Shown here one piece after another: positions 6,272 to 15,727 of a stretch of 64,000 bases of DNA. This DNA comes from Bacillus sp. FJAT-27264 (GTDB lineage: Bacteria; Bacillota; Bacilli; Paenibacillales; Paenibacillaceae). The stretch is taken from NCBI RefSeq assembly GCF_001682855.1, contig NZ_MAQW01000001.1:1482159-1546158 (forward strand), written 5' to 3'. A program made the position numbers and the translations under genes. Each line of letters opens with the position of its first letter. The stretch's first letter is position 1. The notes beneath the pieces are model-generated. The model made no database searches. It was not told the origin of the DNA and was given only the letters and a program-made list of their open reading frames with translations.

Positions 6272-8674
6272 TCAAGACACACCTTGCCGGCGGGATTGCA
6301 TAAAATCCTGCACCTCTGACAGGCTACCGTCCATGAAATACTCCTCCATTTGCGCTACCTGTCCCAAACGGATAAAATGCTGCGAAGCCGTAAGGCTCTT
6401 GGCAGCAGGCTGTGTAACAAAAGTGATCATCCCTTGGTGCCGTTCGATAAAATCAAGCTCCTCGAACACATCCAGCATCATACCCAGCATACGCACACTC
6501 AGCGGGGTCTGACGACTCAGACGCAGCAGTACCTCATGTTCAGGGGTTGCCGCAGCAGCGATGGAAGCAAGCAGCTTATATAAGGCCTTAAAATGATCAC
6601 GGGTCGGAACCTGTAAACGTTCACGTCTCTCTCGAATCGAATGAAGCAGCGCCACATTATCGATAAGCGGAAAAGTCTGAAGTACCGCGTCCAGCTGTTC
6701 CGGCGACTCTGGTAGATCCAGCAGACAGAGCACAGAAACACGTCCCTCTTCCAGCTTATTCTGCTCATGGTCGAGTGCAGAAATTCCGCCGCTCTCATCG
6801 TATATCCAAAGGGACATACCTTTCAACTCATCTGGCACAAGGGCTCGCTCCTTGCGAGACACGACTACGGCCCGATACGGATCCGTTCCCGCATAGGGTG
6901 TCAGGCGCTCGCTGATCTCACGTGCTTGCCGAATCGCATCGGCAGCTCCGCGCAGATCGAACAGCTGAGTATCGTGGACCGCCAGATCCTGCAGCATCAG
7001 CTGCGGTTTACGGGAGCCATTCCACTCGTTCACAGACAATTCGGCTAACACATCCACTTTAGTACCACCGGGCAACAGTGCCCCGAGCGCACCTTTGCCA
7101 AAAGCAACCGCCTCAATAGTATGCTTGCCTTGCTGCAGAACAATTTTGAGGTGCTTGCCTTCGGCGCCCATGGTGCGAGTCTCTTTGACTGCAGCACCAC
7201 GTAGAATAAACTTCGGCAACGGGTTGCTCATGCCGAACGGCGCTAACCGTTCCAACTCATCCGCCGCTTGAAGCGACAGATCGTCGATCGTTGCTTCACC
7301 ATCCGCTGATGTCACCGCTACAAAATGCTCCGGTGTCAGCACACCAGAAGCATAGTCGTTGAGTGCGTCAGCGAAGGCATCAAGCCCATCGCGATGAAGG
7401 CTCATACCGGCTGCAGAAGGATGGCCGCCGAAATGATCCATCAAGCTGGAACAGGAAGATAAGGCCGCATAAATATCGAATCCCGGAATCGAGCGGGCTG
7501 AACCCTTACACATCCCCGTCTCGGGATGAATGTCCAGAATGATTACCGGCCGGTAGTAGCGTTCCAGCAGCTTGGAAGCGACGATGCCTACCACACCTAC
7601 ATTCCAGCCTTCCGAAGCCAAGACGATCACATCGGGAAGCTTCTCAACTTCAAGTTTTTCCTCAAGCTTGGCTGTCGCTTCAATCACGATTCTCTCCACG
7701 ACCAGCTGACGCTCCTTGTTCAGCAAGTCCAGCTCATCCGCCAGCCCACGCGCTTCTTCTGCATGCTCTGTGGTTAACAGAGAGACCGCCCGTCCCGCGT
7801 GATCTAGACGACCACTGGCGTTGATACGCGGTGCCATGCCAAACGCAATGTTCACCGCACCTACGGTATTCATTGCTACCCCGCTAACCTCAAGCAGCGC
7901 ACGAATGCCGGGGAAACGGGAATTGCGCATGGAGAAGATCCCCCTACGTACAATCTCACGATTTTCTCCCAGCAGCGGCATAAGATCTGCCACAGTACCT
8001 ATGGCAGCGATTTCGGTCCATGCCTCCGGTGTATCTCCACCCAGCAGCGCCTGCGCCAGCTTAAGCGCAACGCCTACACCAGCCAAACCTTTGAAAGGAT
8101 AAGGGCAATCCGGCAACTTTGGATTAATCAGCGCATAGGCCTCTGGCAGAAGTGCCGGCGGTTCATGGTGATCCGTCACGATGACATCCATGCCCAGTTC
8201 CTTGGCATAAGCAATCTGATGATAAGCGCTGATGCCTGTATCTACGGTTATAATCAGGGAAACTCCCTGCTGCAAGGCCCAATCCAAGGCATGATTATGT
8301 AAACCATAGCCTTCGTTTGAACGGTGCGGAATATAAATGTCATAGGAAGCGCCCAGATAACGCAGCAAATGAATCATCAGTGCTGTGCTGGACACGCCAT
8401 CGGCATCATAATCACCGTAGACCAGAATATGTTCATTTTCTTCCAATGCCTTTCTAATTCTCGGAACCGCTTCAGCCATCCCCTTGAGTAAAAAAGGGTC
8501 GTGCTGCTCCTGCCCACCACCGTCCATGAATACCAGCGCCTCTTCAGACGTTGTTTTACCTCTGGTAATCAGCAGTGACGACAATAACGGAGAAATAGAA
8601 AGGCTCCGGGCCAGTTCCCGTACTGCATCGGGATCGGCTGCCGGAGAATGCCATCTTGTTTTAGAATGAAGCAC
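6272..8674 (-). CDS. recJ: Single-stranded-DNA-specific 5'-3' exonuclease RecJ
   Basis: RecJ degrades single-stranded DNA 5' to 3' in recombination and mismatch or base-excision repair. It belongs to the DHH phosphoesterases: the DYDADGVSSTA metal motif lies near residues 92-102 and TDHHEPP near 167. The DHHA1 and OB-fold regions follow, and then a C-terminal extension typical of Firmicutes RecJ. At 800 residues it is close to the B. subtilis protein. The start is GTG at 8674 with GAAAGGTGAG just upstream. It follows the CDF gene by about 30 bases and is probably cotranscribed with it. Confidence 0.95.
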   Translation of the reverse strand: MLHSKTRWHSPAADPDAVRELARSLSISPLLSSLLITRGKTTSEEALVFMDGGGQEQHDPFLLKGMAEAVPRIRKALEENEHILVYGDYDADGVSSTALMIHLLRYLGASYDIYIPHRSNEGYGLHNHALDWALQQGVSLIITVDTGISAYHQIAYAKELGMDVIVTDHHEPPALLPEAYALINPKLPDCPYPFKGLAGVGVALKLAQALLGGDTPEAWTEIAAIGTVADLMPLLGENREIVRRGIFSMRNSRFPGIRALLEVSGVAMNTVGAVNIAFGMAPRINASGRLDHAGRAVSLLTTEHAEEARGLADELDLLNKERQLVVERIVIEATAKLEEKLEVEKLPDVIVLASEGWNVGVVGIVASKLLERYYRPVIILDIHPETGMCKGSARSIPGFDIYAALSSCSSLMDHFGGHPSAAGMSLHRDGLDAFADALNDYASGVLTPEHFVAVTSADGEATIDDLSLQAADELERLAPFGMSNPLPKFILRGAAVKETRTMGAEGKHLKIVLQQGKHTIEAVAFGKGALGALLPGGTKVDVLAELSVNEWNGSRKPQLMLQDLAVHDTQLFDLRGAADAIRQAREISERLTPYAGTDPYRAVVVSRKERALVPDELKGMSLWIYDESGGISALDHEQNKLEEGRVSVLCLLDLPESPEQLDAVLQTFPLIDNVALLHSIRERRERLQVPTRDHFKALYKLLASIAAAATPEHEVLLRLSRQTPLSVRMLGMMLDVFEELDFIERHQGMITFVTQPAAKSLTASQHFIRLGQVAQMEEYFMDGSLSEVQDFMQSRRQGVS

Positions 8675-8705
8675 TAATAACTCACCTTTCTCTTACCTTA
8701 GCAAA

Positions 8706-9674
8706 CTATTGAAGCAGGGTGGGCAGATCATCATCCACCAGTTCATGATTGCTCTTATAAGGATAACCTGGATCATACGGCACGACATCCATACGCACCT
8801 CGCCAACGTGAACAAAACGTTGCAGCAGCAGCTTTCTGGCACATTCCGCAATCTCCTGCGCTTCGAGCACTGTAATGCGCGGGTTAACGCTGATTTTGAC
8901 CTCCAGATTCACATAACGTCCCTGCTCCATCGCCTTCAGATGTTCCACACGGATTACCCCATGCACTCGCTGCACGGTATCGATAAAGCTGGCCGCGTCT
9001 TTCGAGGGAAGCTCCTGAATGTTCTTTCCGTAGACCGAACTGGCAATTAGGCTATAGCCCTTACGCAAAATCAGGAATCCCGTCAACAGCGCCGCAATAG
9101 GGTCCATATACAACAGCGGATGCCAGCCAGAGTAGCTGCCAGCCATCGCAAGTGTAATCCCGATCAGCACAGTGATTGAGGTATACAGACTGAATCGGTG
9201 GCTGTCGGCATAAGCAGCATGGCTGCCATCACCCAGCTTCTTGAAATGACGATATTGATATTGGAATACGATTTCTTTTACCAAGATAGATAATAAAACC
9301 GTTACAAGTGCGTAATACCCGGGCGTGGTTAAATGTCCATAAGTCAGATCACGAATTGCGGAGAAAACAACCTGCATCCCGCCCATTAAAATGAGCACTG
9401 AGCAGGAAATGGCCAAGATTGGCTCCTTGCTGCCCTGCCGGGCACCAGCTTTGGGTCGGGAGAGAGCTTTGCTATTCTTTTTCTGTCCAGAGCGCCACGG
9501 AAGTATATCTGCCAGCTTGGCTGCGGCGTCTGCTCCAGAATATAAAGCATCTCCCATTAATGCCTTGCTGCCTGAGATGTAACCCACGCTTCCCTTGGCT
9601 ATGGCCAGAACAACATCGCCCACTATCCCAGTCCAGGCGACTGTCTCATTTTGCGGTGATTGTTTGTCATTCAT
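8706..9674 (-). CDS. Cation diffusion facilitator (CDF) family protein with degenerate metal site
   Basis: This is a membrane protein of the CDF family (metal/proton antiport). The 322 residues show about six hydrophobic segments and a C-terminal cytoplasmic ferredoxin-like domain (about 215-300, including VHGVIRVEHL and GEVRMDVVPYDP). The ATG at 9674 is chosen because AAGGAGG lies seven bases before it; the longer frame starts upstream of this site. The usual transport-site ligands are mostly missing. The TM2 H/D-x3-D pair reads Y45-x3-D49 and the TM5 H-x3-D pair reads S158-x3-S162. A Lys/Arg-rich loop (about 60-83) lies between TM2 and TM3. It may therefore bind another ion or act as a non-transporting sensor. 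It sits between secF and recJ. Confidence 0.85.
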   Translation of the reverse strand: MNDKQSPQNETVAWTGIVGDVVLAIAKGSVGYISGSKALMGDALYSGADAAAKLADILPWRSGQKKNSKALSRPKAGARQGSKEPILAISCSVLILMGGMQVVFSAIRDLTYGHLTTPGYYALVTVLLSILVKEIVFQYQYRHFKKLGDGSHAAYADSHRFSLYTSITVLIGITLAMAGSYSGWHPLLYMDPIAALLTGFLILRKGYSLIASSVYGKNIQELPSKDAASFIDTVQRVHGVIRVEHLKAMEQGRYVNLEVKISVNPRITVLEAQEIAECARKLLLQRFVHVGEVRMDVVPYDPGYPYKSNHELVDDDLPTLLQ

Positions 9675-9747
9675 GGAAGGCCCTCCTTGCTGCTGCATAT
9701 CATCTCATGATGCTAAAAAACGCATGGCGTGCAGCTCCGAAGATTCC

Positions 9748-9777
9748 GAAAGCCGCGTCGCCTTTGACGCGGCTTTC
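9748..9777 (-). terminator. Probable terminator after secD-secF
   Basis: A perfect 12-bp stem GAAAGCCGCGTC / GACGCGGCTTTC (9748-9759 with 9766-9777) has a 6-base loop. It lies 20 bases after the secF stop codon. The U-tract is poor on the minus strand, so termination may be partial and allow readthrough into the CDF gene. Confidence 0.6.
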
Positions 9778-9797
9778 TTTACAGTCAGGTTTTAGCT

Positions 9798-10694
9798 TTA
9801 AGCCGTTTTGTTGGTCACTTTCGGCTTCTGACGCTTCTTGAGAAGCAGCCAGAGCGGGCTCGCAATAAAGATGGAGGAGTAAGCTCCGAAGAGCAACCCG
9901 ACAACCATGGCAAGCGAGAACATCTTAATGGATTCTCCACCCATAATCAGCAGGAAGAATGCCGCTACAAATACCGTAAATGCCGTATACAGGGAACGCA
10001 TGAGCGTCTGAGTAACACTCTTGTTCACAAGAGCTTTCATGTCCTCATAAGTTTTCTGCTTGCCGAAGCGCAGATTCTCACGGATACGGTCAAAGATTAC
10101 GATCGTATCATTGATGGAATAACCGATGATCGTAAGCACCGCGACAATAAAGGTCAAATCCACTTCCAGACGGAAGATGGAGAAGACTGCCACAACCATG
10201 AATGCGTCATGCAGCAGCGAGACAATCGCAGCCAAGGCAAAACGCCATTCAAAACGGATACTTACATAAATGATAATCCCGAGACAGGAAATAAGTACGG
10301 CATAAATGGCGTTGCGCGCCAATTCTTTTGCCATTTCCGTGTCCACGGTGTTGATTTCGAAGGAAGCCTTGTCATCCAGCTTGGTAATTCCAGCCTTCAA
10401 CGCTTCACTTTGATCCTCAGTCAGCTCTTTATCATAACGGATATTGACCCGTTCCTGACCAAGAGAGATGCTCGGTTCATGAGTGACAGGGAGGTCCTTG
10501 ATTGCCGTTTCAACTTGTTCTTGCGTAAGATTCTTGGACAGGGAGATATCCACATTGGAACCTGCCTTGAAATCAACACTGTAATTCAATCCAAAAGTTG
10601 CCAGGAAAATCAAACCGGCCACAGTCAACGCAATGGAGAAGATATAGAAATATTTACTTAGATGTACGAAATCAAACTCTCTCTTAAAGTGCAC
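9798..10694 (-). CDS. secF: Protein-export membrane protein SecF
   Basis: SecF works with SecD as an ion-driven accessory of the SecYEG translocon, helping protein release outside the membrane. It has six membrane segments, the periplasmic-type first loop after VDFKAGSNVDI, and the conserved region TIIGYSINDTIVIFDRIRENL. The start is GTG at 10694, ten bases after AAGGAG; a GTG three codons earlier touches that site and is less likely. The protein has 298 residues. Its first codons overlap the end of secD by 11 bases, implying translational coupling. Unlike B. subtilis, where SecDF is one fused protein, the two are separate genes here. Confidence 0.95.
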   Translation of the reverse strand: MHFKREFDFVHLSKYFYIFSIALTVAGLIFLATFGLNYSVDFKAGSNVDISLSKNLTQEQVETAIKDLPVTHEPSISLGQERVNIRYDKELTEDQSEALKAGITKLDDKASFEINTVDTEMAKELARNAIYAVLISCLGIIIYVSIRFEWRFALAAIVSLLHDAFMVVAVFSIFRLEVDLTFIVAVLTIIGYSINDTIVIFDRIRENLRFGKQKTYEDMKALVNKSVTQTLMRSLYTAFTVFVAAFFLLIMGGESIKMFSLAMVVGLLFGAYSSIFIASPLWLLLKKRQKPKVTNKTA

Positions 10695-11934
10695 GGATTT
10701 CACTCTCCTTAACCCCGAATTGCTTTGGTTTGCTCAGCTTACCGGCTCTGACAAGCAAATTGAGCAACCAGCGGGAGAAGTAAAGGTTCGTGGCAATACT
10801 AAGCACGATTTCCACAATCAGAACCAGTGCAAAACCTTTAACAGCACCTGTTCCGTAAGCGAACATTACAGCCGCAACGATAATAGTGGTGATATTGGCA
10901 TCCATTACAGTACGGAATGAGGATTTACTGCCTGCTTTTACAGCAGACATAATGCTTTTCCCGCTGTAAATTTCTTCTCTGATCCGCTCATTGGTAATGA
11001 TGTTCGCATCAACGGCCATCCCTATACCGAGAATAAACGCGGCGATACCGGGAAGGGTTAGGGTAAAGTCCGCCCAAACGAAGACAAGAATTAGAAGCCA
11101 TGTATGAAGGATCAGCGCGAAGCTGGCCAGAAGACCTGGCAAGCGGTACATGCCGATCATGAAAATAAGAATTATCAGGGAACCGACAAGACCGGCTTTG
11201 ATCGTTTGATCCAGAGACTGTTTACCCAGTGTGGCGCCTACGCTTTGGGAGTATTTCTCCGTCAGCTTCAGCGGAAGAGCACCGAGGTTAATCGTATCAG
11301 CCAATTCACGCGCTTCTTGGAGCGTATAACTGCCGGAAATTGAAGCACTACCATCCGTCAATGCTGCTCTAACCTGAGGATCTGACAACAAGTTCTCATC
11401 CAAGTAGATGGCAAGGTTCTTGCCCAAGAGCCGCTTGGTAATTTCTGCGAACTTAGCCTTGTCCTTCACTTTGATACTGATGATCGGTTGGTTCAGGTTG
11501 TCACGACCGACCTCTGCAGCACCTTCGACAAAGTCACTGCCCACTAGTTCAATCTTGCTGTACTTTCCGGCAGGATCGCCTTCGGCAGCACTGCGGAAAG
11601 TCAAGACGGCAGGTTCTTTCATCTTCTTGCGGACTTCAGCCTCATTGGTCACACCCGCAATTTTCAAACGAATACGGTCCGTTCCTTCCGTGGTAACCTC
11701 TGGCTCACTAGTTCCGAGCGCATTGGCCCGCTTCTCCAGACTCTCTGCAGTTTTTTGCAGTGAAGCCCGGGTCAGTGCCCCTCCGGCCTCCATCGGCTCA
11801 GCGTGATACAGGATCTCGAAGCCGCCCTTCAGATCAAGACCCAGACGGACCTTGTCCAACAGACCAGGGGTAGTGAATACCATGACGCCTGTTAAAACGA
11901 GCACGGTAACGATAAAGCTCATAAGTCTCTTCAT
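10684..11934 (-). CDS. secD: Protein-export membrane protein SecD
   Basis: SecD is the partner of SecF in the Sec translocon. A signal-anchor-like N-terminus is followed by VRLGLDLKGGFEILY (about residues 28-42), the large extracytoplasmic domain, and the membrane half with GIGMAVDANIITNERIREE. I use the ATG at 11934 (416 residues) because a sigma-A promoter lies at 11972-12000, inside the longer open frame. A GGGGA site also lies upstream of this ATG. Transcription continues into secF. Confidence 0.95.
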   Translation of the reverse strand: MKRLMSFIVTVLVLTGVMVFTTPGLLDKVRLGLDLKGGFEILYHAEPMEAGGALTRASLQKTAESLEKRANALGTSEPEVTTEGTDRIRLKIAGVTNEAEVRKKMKEPAVLTFRSAAEGDPAGKYSKIELVGSDFVEGAAEVGRDNLNQPIISIKVKDKAKFAEITKRLLGKNLAIYLDENLLSDPQVRAALTDGSASISGSYTLQEARELADTINLGALPLKLTEKYSQSVGATLGKQSLDQTIKAGLVGSLIILIFMIGMYRLPGLLASFALILHTWLLILVFVWADFTLTLPGIAAFILGIGMAVDANIITNERIREEIYSGKSIMSAVKAGSKSSFRTVMDANITTIIVAAVMFAYGTGAVKGFALVLIVEIVLSIATNLYFSRWLLNLLVRAGKLSKPKQFGVKESEIRAL

Positions 11935-11971
11935 GCTCTTGCTAGTTCCCCTTTCATAACTCAATATTCCT

Positions 11972-12000
11972 ATTATAGCCACGCGCCAAATGACCGTCAA
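11972..12000 (-). promoter_or_regulatory. Predicted sigma-A promoter of secD-secF
   Basis: On the minus strand TTGACG (12000-11995) and a perfect TATAAT (11977-11972) are 17 bases apart. Transcription would begin near 11965, which rules out the upstream in-frame start of secD. Confidence 0.85.
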
Positions 12001-12037
12001 TTCATGTAAGAATGGACAAGGCTATATTCACACAAAG

Positions 12038-12075
12038 AAACGGCGGGCTCTCCCCATATGGCAAGCCATCCGTTT
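12038..12075 (-). terminator. Possible terminator after comN
   Basis: An interrupted stem AAACGG..GGCT / AGCC..CCGTTT (12038-12043 with 12070-12075 as outer arms) lies between comN and the secD promoter. On the minus strand it is followed by CTTTG, a weak U-tract. Confidence 0.4.
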
Positions 12076-12157
12076 TTCAGTAGGAAATGTGAAATTCAAT
12101 CCCTTCATAACTTTACCGCTTTGTGAAGTGGTTTGCAAAGAAAAATGTTTCCTTGCA

Positions 12158-12409
12158 TCAGATCTGTCCCCGATACGCAGCAATAGTCAAATAGTTCATG
12201 TAACTATTGGCTTTCAAGGAATATATATCATTGACCAGCTTGTAAAGCGGCGGCTTTCCTTCCTTTGCGTAATTACGGCTGACACACTCCCAGATATCTT
12301 TGCCAGTAACATATTCGTAGCCAAGGAGTCGGAATTCCTCCGCTTTGCTGCAGCACATGGCTTCGATCTCCTCACTAAGCTCGTCATCAATCCATTGTCC
12401 CGATTCCAC
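12158..12409 (-). CDS. comN: ComN-family post-transcriptional regulator
   Basis: In B. subtilis ComN regulates comE mRNA post-transcriptionally and localises with DivIVA. The 83 residues match my memory of that family: SKAEEFRLLGYEYVTGKDIWECV, then KLVNDIYSLKANSYMNYLTI near the C-terminus. The start is GTG at 12409 because GGAGGT lies eight bases upstream of it; the longer frame begins upstream of that site. The neighbourhood (divergent spoVB, downstream secDF) is the same as in B. subtilis, which supports the assignment. Confidence 0.88.
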   Translation of the reverse strand: MESGQWIDDELSEEIEAMCCSKAEEFRLLGYEYVTGKDIWECVSRNYAKEGKPPLYKLVNDIYSLKANSYMNYLTIAAYRGQI

Positions 12410-12627
12410 GTGTTGACACCTCCAGGTCGCTCGTATACGCATGTTCACAATATCTATTCGACCTTCTCCCCTGCCTTTCCTTCTTCCTTAAGAAAGTTAT
12501 GTAACACAATGCTTGTCATGCCGGCGTAGGGGTTCAGCATATCCATAGAACAAGTCCACTTAAGTGCTCGCTTTAAAGGTGAGTCGCCACCAGCGTCCCA
12601 TTTCATGCCGGGAAGAAGGAATGTTCT

Positions 12628-14244
12628 TTGAAGAAACTAAGCTCCTTAAACAAACAAAGCTTTATACAAGGTACGTTAATTCTGCTGGCTGCAGGAATTA
12701 TCAACCGCATGCTCGGCTTTATTCCCCGGATTGTCCTTCCGCGCGTGATCGGGGCTGAGGGTGTGGGTCTTTACCAGCTTGGCTATCCGTTCTTCATTTT
12801 ACTAGTTACCGTGATTACTGGGGGGCTGCCGCTGGCGGTCGCTAAAATGGTAGCCGAGGCAGAGGGCAAGAACCGTCCAGACAAATCAAAGCAGATTTTG
12901 CGTACAGCACTTGCGCTCAGTCTGGCGCTGGGTATATTTTTCACATTGGTTGCATTAGCCAGCGCTTCATGGGTTTCCAACGTTCTGCTGACAGACAACC
13001 GGGTCTTCTATACATTCATTGCTATGATTCCCATGCTGTGTATCATTGCTGTATCTGCGGTCTATCGCGGGTACTTCCAGGGCAGGCAGAATATGATTCC
13101 TTCAGCGCTCTCCTCTGTGCTCGAGTCCGTGATCCGCATTTTTGCTATGCTCTGGTTCTCCTGGCTGTTGCTGCCCAAGGGGATCGCTTTTGCAGCGGCA
13201 GGGGCTATGATCGGGGTCACCGTCGGCGAAATAGCGGGTATGCTCGCTCTGCTATGGCAATATTATTTCATTATTAGAAAAGACAGGCCTGAAACTGGAC
13301 AGCAGCCGGAAGATAACTCTTCAGTTGCATCAGTCCCTAAGGAAGCACCTACAGAAGCAAAGACTACCGGTTCCTTACTGAAGCGGCTGCTTGGTATCTC
13401 CATTCCGGTGACCGCCGGCCGTCTGGTGGGCTCCGTCTCTTATTTGCTGGAGTCGATTATCACGGCCCGCAGCCTTGCCCTTGCCGGGATTGCTACCGCC
13501 GCTGCCACTGCACAATACGGCGCACTGCAGGGGATGGTCATACCGCTCCTACTGCTACCGGGAGCATTAACCTCATCTCTGGCCGTATCACTGGTTCCTT
13601 CCTTGTCAGAAGCCGCCGCCCGCAAGGACTTGTCCATGATCCATAAACGGATGCATCAGGCGCTGAGGCTTGCCCTGGTCACGGGTGCCCCATTCGCTGT
13701 TCTTATGTACATCCTGGCCGTTCCGCTCTGCAGTCTGCTGTACGGGAACGCGGATACCGCTCCCATGCTGCGCCTAATTGCACCGTTCGCTGTGTTCCTG
13801 TATGTACAGGCTCCACTTCAAGCAGCACTTCAGGCCATGGACCGGCCGGGGAGAGCACTCGTTAACACCCTGATCGGAGCTGTGGTCAAAATCCTGTTAA
13901 TTCTGCTGCTGGCCTCACAGCCACAGTATGGGATCTATGGTGCTATTATCGCAATTATTGCCAATAGCATTCTTGTAACACTGCTACATGGGTACAGTGT
14001 CGTCTCGCTCATTTCTTTATCCCTGCGCATTAGGGATTTGTTCAAAATTGCGGTAGCGATGATCATTATGGGCGCCGGTACTCAGTTTGCGTATACCTCT
14101 ATCCCTGTTGCCGGGGCACAGTGGATCCAGTTTATTTTTGCCGCTACTGTTGGCCTCTTGATCTACCTGGCCATCTGCCTGTTATCGGGGCTCGTCTCGG
14201 TCCGCGATATGGATCGCCTGCCCTTTATCAAACGCTGGCGCTAG
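12628..14244 (+). CDS. spoVB: Stage V sporulation protein B, lipid-linked precursor flippase family
   Basis: SpoVB belongs to the polysaccharide-transporter/MurJ-like part of the MOP superfamily and is needed for spore cortex synthesis, probably by flipping lipid-linked peptidoglycan precursors. The 538 residues contain about 14 membrane segments, with the typical opening FIQGTLILLAAGIINRMLGF and a charged cytoplasmic loop at about 220-250. The start is a TTG at 12628 preceded by AGAAGGA. It is divergent from comN. The stop lies only six bases from the end of the convergent gene, so the 3' ends of the two transcripts must overlap. Confidence 0.9.
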   Translation: MKKLSSLNKQSFIQGTLILLAAGIINRMLGFIPRIVLPRVIGAEGVGLYQLGYPFFILLVTVITGGLPLAVAKMVAEAEGKNRPDKSKQILRTALALSLALGIFFTLVALASASWVSNVLLTDNRVFYTFIAMIPMLCIIAVSAVYRGYFQGRQNMIPSALSSVLESVIRIFAMLWFSWLLLPKGIAFAAAGAMIGVTVGEIAGMLALLWQYYFIIRKDRPETGQQPEDNSSVASVPKEAPTEAKTTGSLLKRLLGISIPVTAGRLVGSVSYLLESIITARSLALAGIATAAATAQYGALQGMVIPLLLLPGALTSSLAVSLVPSLSEAAARKDLSMIHKRMHQALRLALVTGAPFAVLMYILAVPLCSLLYGNADTAPMLRLIAPFAVFLYVQAPLQAALQAMDRPGRALVNTLIGAVVKILLILLLASQPQYGIYGAIIAIIANSILVTLLHGYSVVSLISLSLRIRDLFKIAVAMIIMGAGTQFAYTSIPVAGAQWIQFIFAATVGLLIYLAICLLSGLVSVRDMDRLPFIKRWR

Positions 14245-14250
14245 AGAACT

Positions 14251-15018
14251 TCAGTGGTAGAGCCGGGAGACATAGATTTTGCCCTCGTGATCCACCGAGC
14301 ACAGGAAGACATCGCGAAAGTCTGATACTCCCTTCTGGCGAATCTGTTGTCTCAGCCAAAACCTGGTTTTTCCAATCATCTCCAGATTCATATCCTGTAC
14401 CTTCCCATCCATAATCAGTGGTATCGGGAGTCCTTCGTACCTGATTTTGTCCTTGGGAAGCTTCACGGTCTTGGAGTTGTTTGTGCTTGTGCTTGAACTG
14501 TCTCCCGCTTCACTGCCCTGTTCTTCTGAACTGCTGGCCGATTGGGCCGATGAGGAGCCATTCTTGTTCTTTTCAATGATTGTAAGCTGGCCACTTGCCT
14601 CCAGAATGGCAAACTCTACGTCTGCAGGATTATCAATATTCTGACCGCGCAATTGGAGCAGCAAGTCATCAATGTTGTACCTCTGTTTTCGCATCTCGCC
14701 ACGGTGTAATTTTCCGTCGGAAATCAGGATGCTCGGCTTACCATCCATAAACAAACGCAGCTTGCGGCTTTTCAGGCCAAGCTGGGCCACTAGCACCTGA
14801 ATCAGGACGAGTGTGGCCATAGGCACAATCCCTTCATACACCGGTCGTTTAATATCATCTATAACAAACACTGCAATCTCGGCAATCATGATCGAAATCG
14901 TCAAATCAAACACCGACAGCTTTCCGATCTCTCTTTTCCCCATTATCCGCAAGCACAGAAAAATGAAGAAATACATCAGCACGGTCATGAAGATGTGGTA
15001 TGTGATCTGCTGGAACAT
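14251..15018 (-). CDS. DUF421 (YetF/YrbG-like) membrane protein
   Basis: The function of this family is not established. It has three N-terminal membrane segments (about residues 5-90, including FLCLRIMGKREIGKLSVFDLTISI). A cytoplasmic DUF421 domain follows, with KPSILISDGKLHRGEMRKQRYNIDDLLLQLR split over about 113-143. An unusual Ser/Thr/Glu-rich linker runs from about 155 to 185 before the last part of the domain. At 255 residues it is somewhat longer than typical relatives because of this linker. B. subtilis has a DUF421 gene (yrbG) in the same place, so this is probably its ortholog. Confidence 0.82.
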   Translation of the reverse strand: MFQQITYHIFMTVLMYFFIFLCLRIMGKREIGKLSVFDLTISIMIAEIAVFVIDDIKRPVYEGIVPMATLVLIQVLVAQLGLKSRKLRLFMDGKPSILISDGKLHRGEMRKQRYNIDDLLLQLRGQNIDNPADVEFAILEASGQLTIIEKNKNGSSSAQSASSSEEQGSEAGDSSSTSTNNSKTVKLPKDKIRYEGLPIPLIMDGKVQDMNLEMIGKTRFWLRQQIRQKGVSDFRDVFLCSVDHEGKIYVSRLYH

Positions 15019-15238
15019 ATTGCTTCTCTCCTTCCGCGTTTACCCGCATTGGACATCCCCGCAGGTGATTAAGGTATACCCTATTCTGACCGCTCGGGTC
15101 AGGGAACATTCGGAAGTTGGCTTATTAATTAATGGTAAAAGTAACGACAGTCTCATTCTTGTACTAACGGGGCAAGCCTTCCCATACAATGAGTAGTAGC
15201 TTGTATTGCCATAATAAAAATGCTTAGGAGGTTGTACC

Positions 15239-15631
15239 ATGCATGTAATCCGGCGCCTGTTCTCATGGAGAATAGCCAATCCTGTATTATCAGGCCTCAG
15301 CCGATCGTTCCTCTGGATGCTGGTGGGCGCGTTTGTCCTTTCGCTTCTGCTCTGGGGTAGCGGACTGGAGGAAAAGGACCTCTCCTTGTACACCTACATT
15401 GTACATGCCGTAGCCATCGCCTTTGGAGGACTCACAGCAGGCCGCAGAGCCAGCAGTAAAGGCTGGTATAAAGGGAGCTTAACAGGGCTTTTCTACGGTA
15501 TTATTGTGCTGATCATCGGCTTTCTAGCCCTCGACAGTGCGCCTTCAGGCTCGGACTTGCTCTGGACTTTGGCGGCAGCGGCAATCGGCGCACTGGGTGG
15601 AATGTTTGGGGTTAATTTACAAAAAGCATAA
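15239..15631 (+). CDS. TIGR04086/YrzE-type small membrane protein
   Basis: This is a 130-residue protein with four hydrophobic segments and Gly-rich helices (GGLTAGRRASSKGWYKGSLTG), matching the TIGR04086 membrane family as I remember it. The ATG follows TTAGGAGGTTGTACC. Position between the DUF421 gene and yajC matches yrzE of B. subtilis. The function is unknown. It is transcribed divergently from the DUF421 gene. Confidence 0.78.
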   Translation: MHVIRRLFSWRIANPVLSGLSRSFLWMLVGAFVLSLLLWGSGLEEKDLSLYTYIVHAVAIAFGGLTAGRRASSKGWYKGSLTGLFYGIIVLIIGFLALDSAPSGSDLLWTLAAAAIGALGGMFGVNLQKA

Positions 15632-15727
15632 ATTTAAGGATTTTTAAAAAAATCGGAACTGCTCCCCTTAAAATATGTTAAACTGTGTTCACTGACTTTA
15701 AAAGGGATCAAGGAGGCTTCGATTGCT

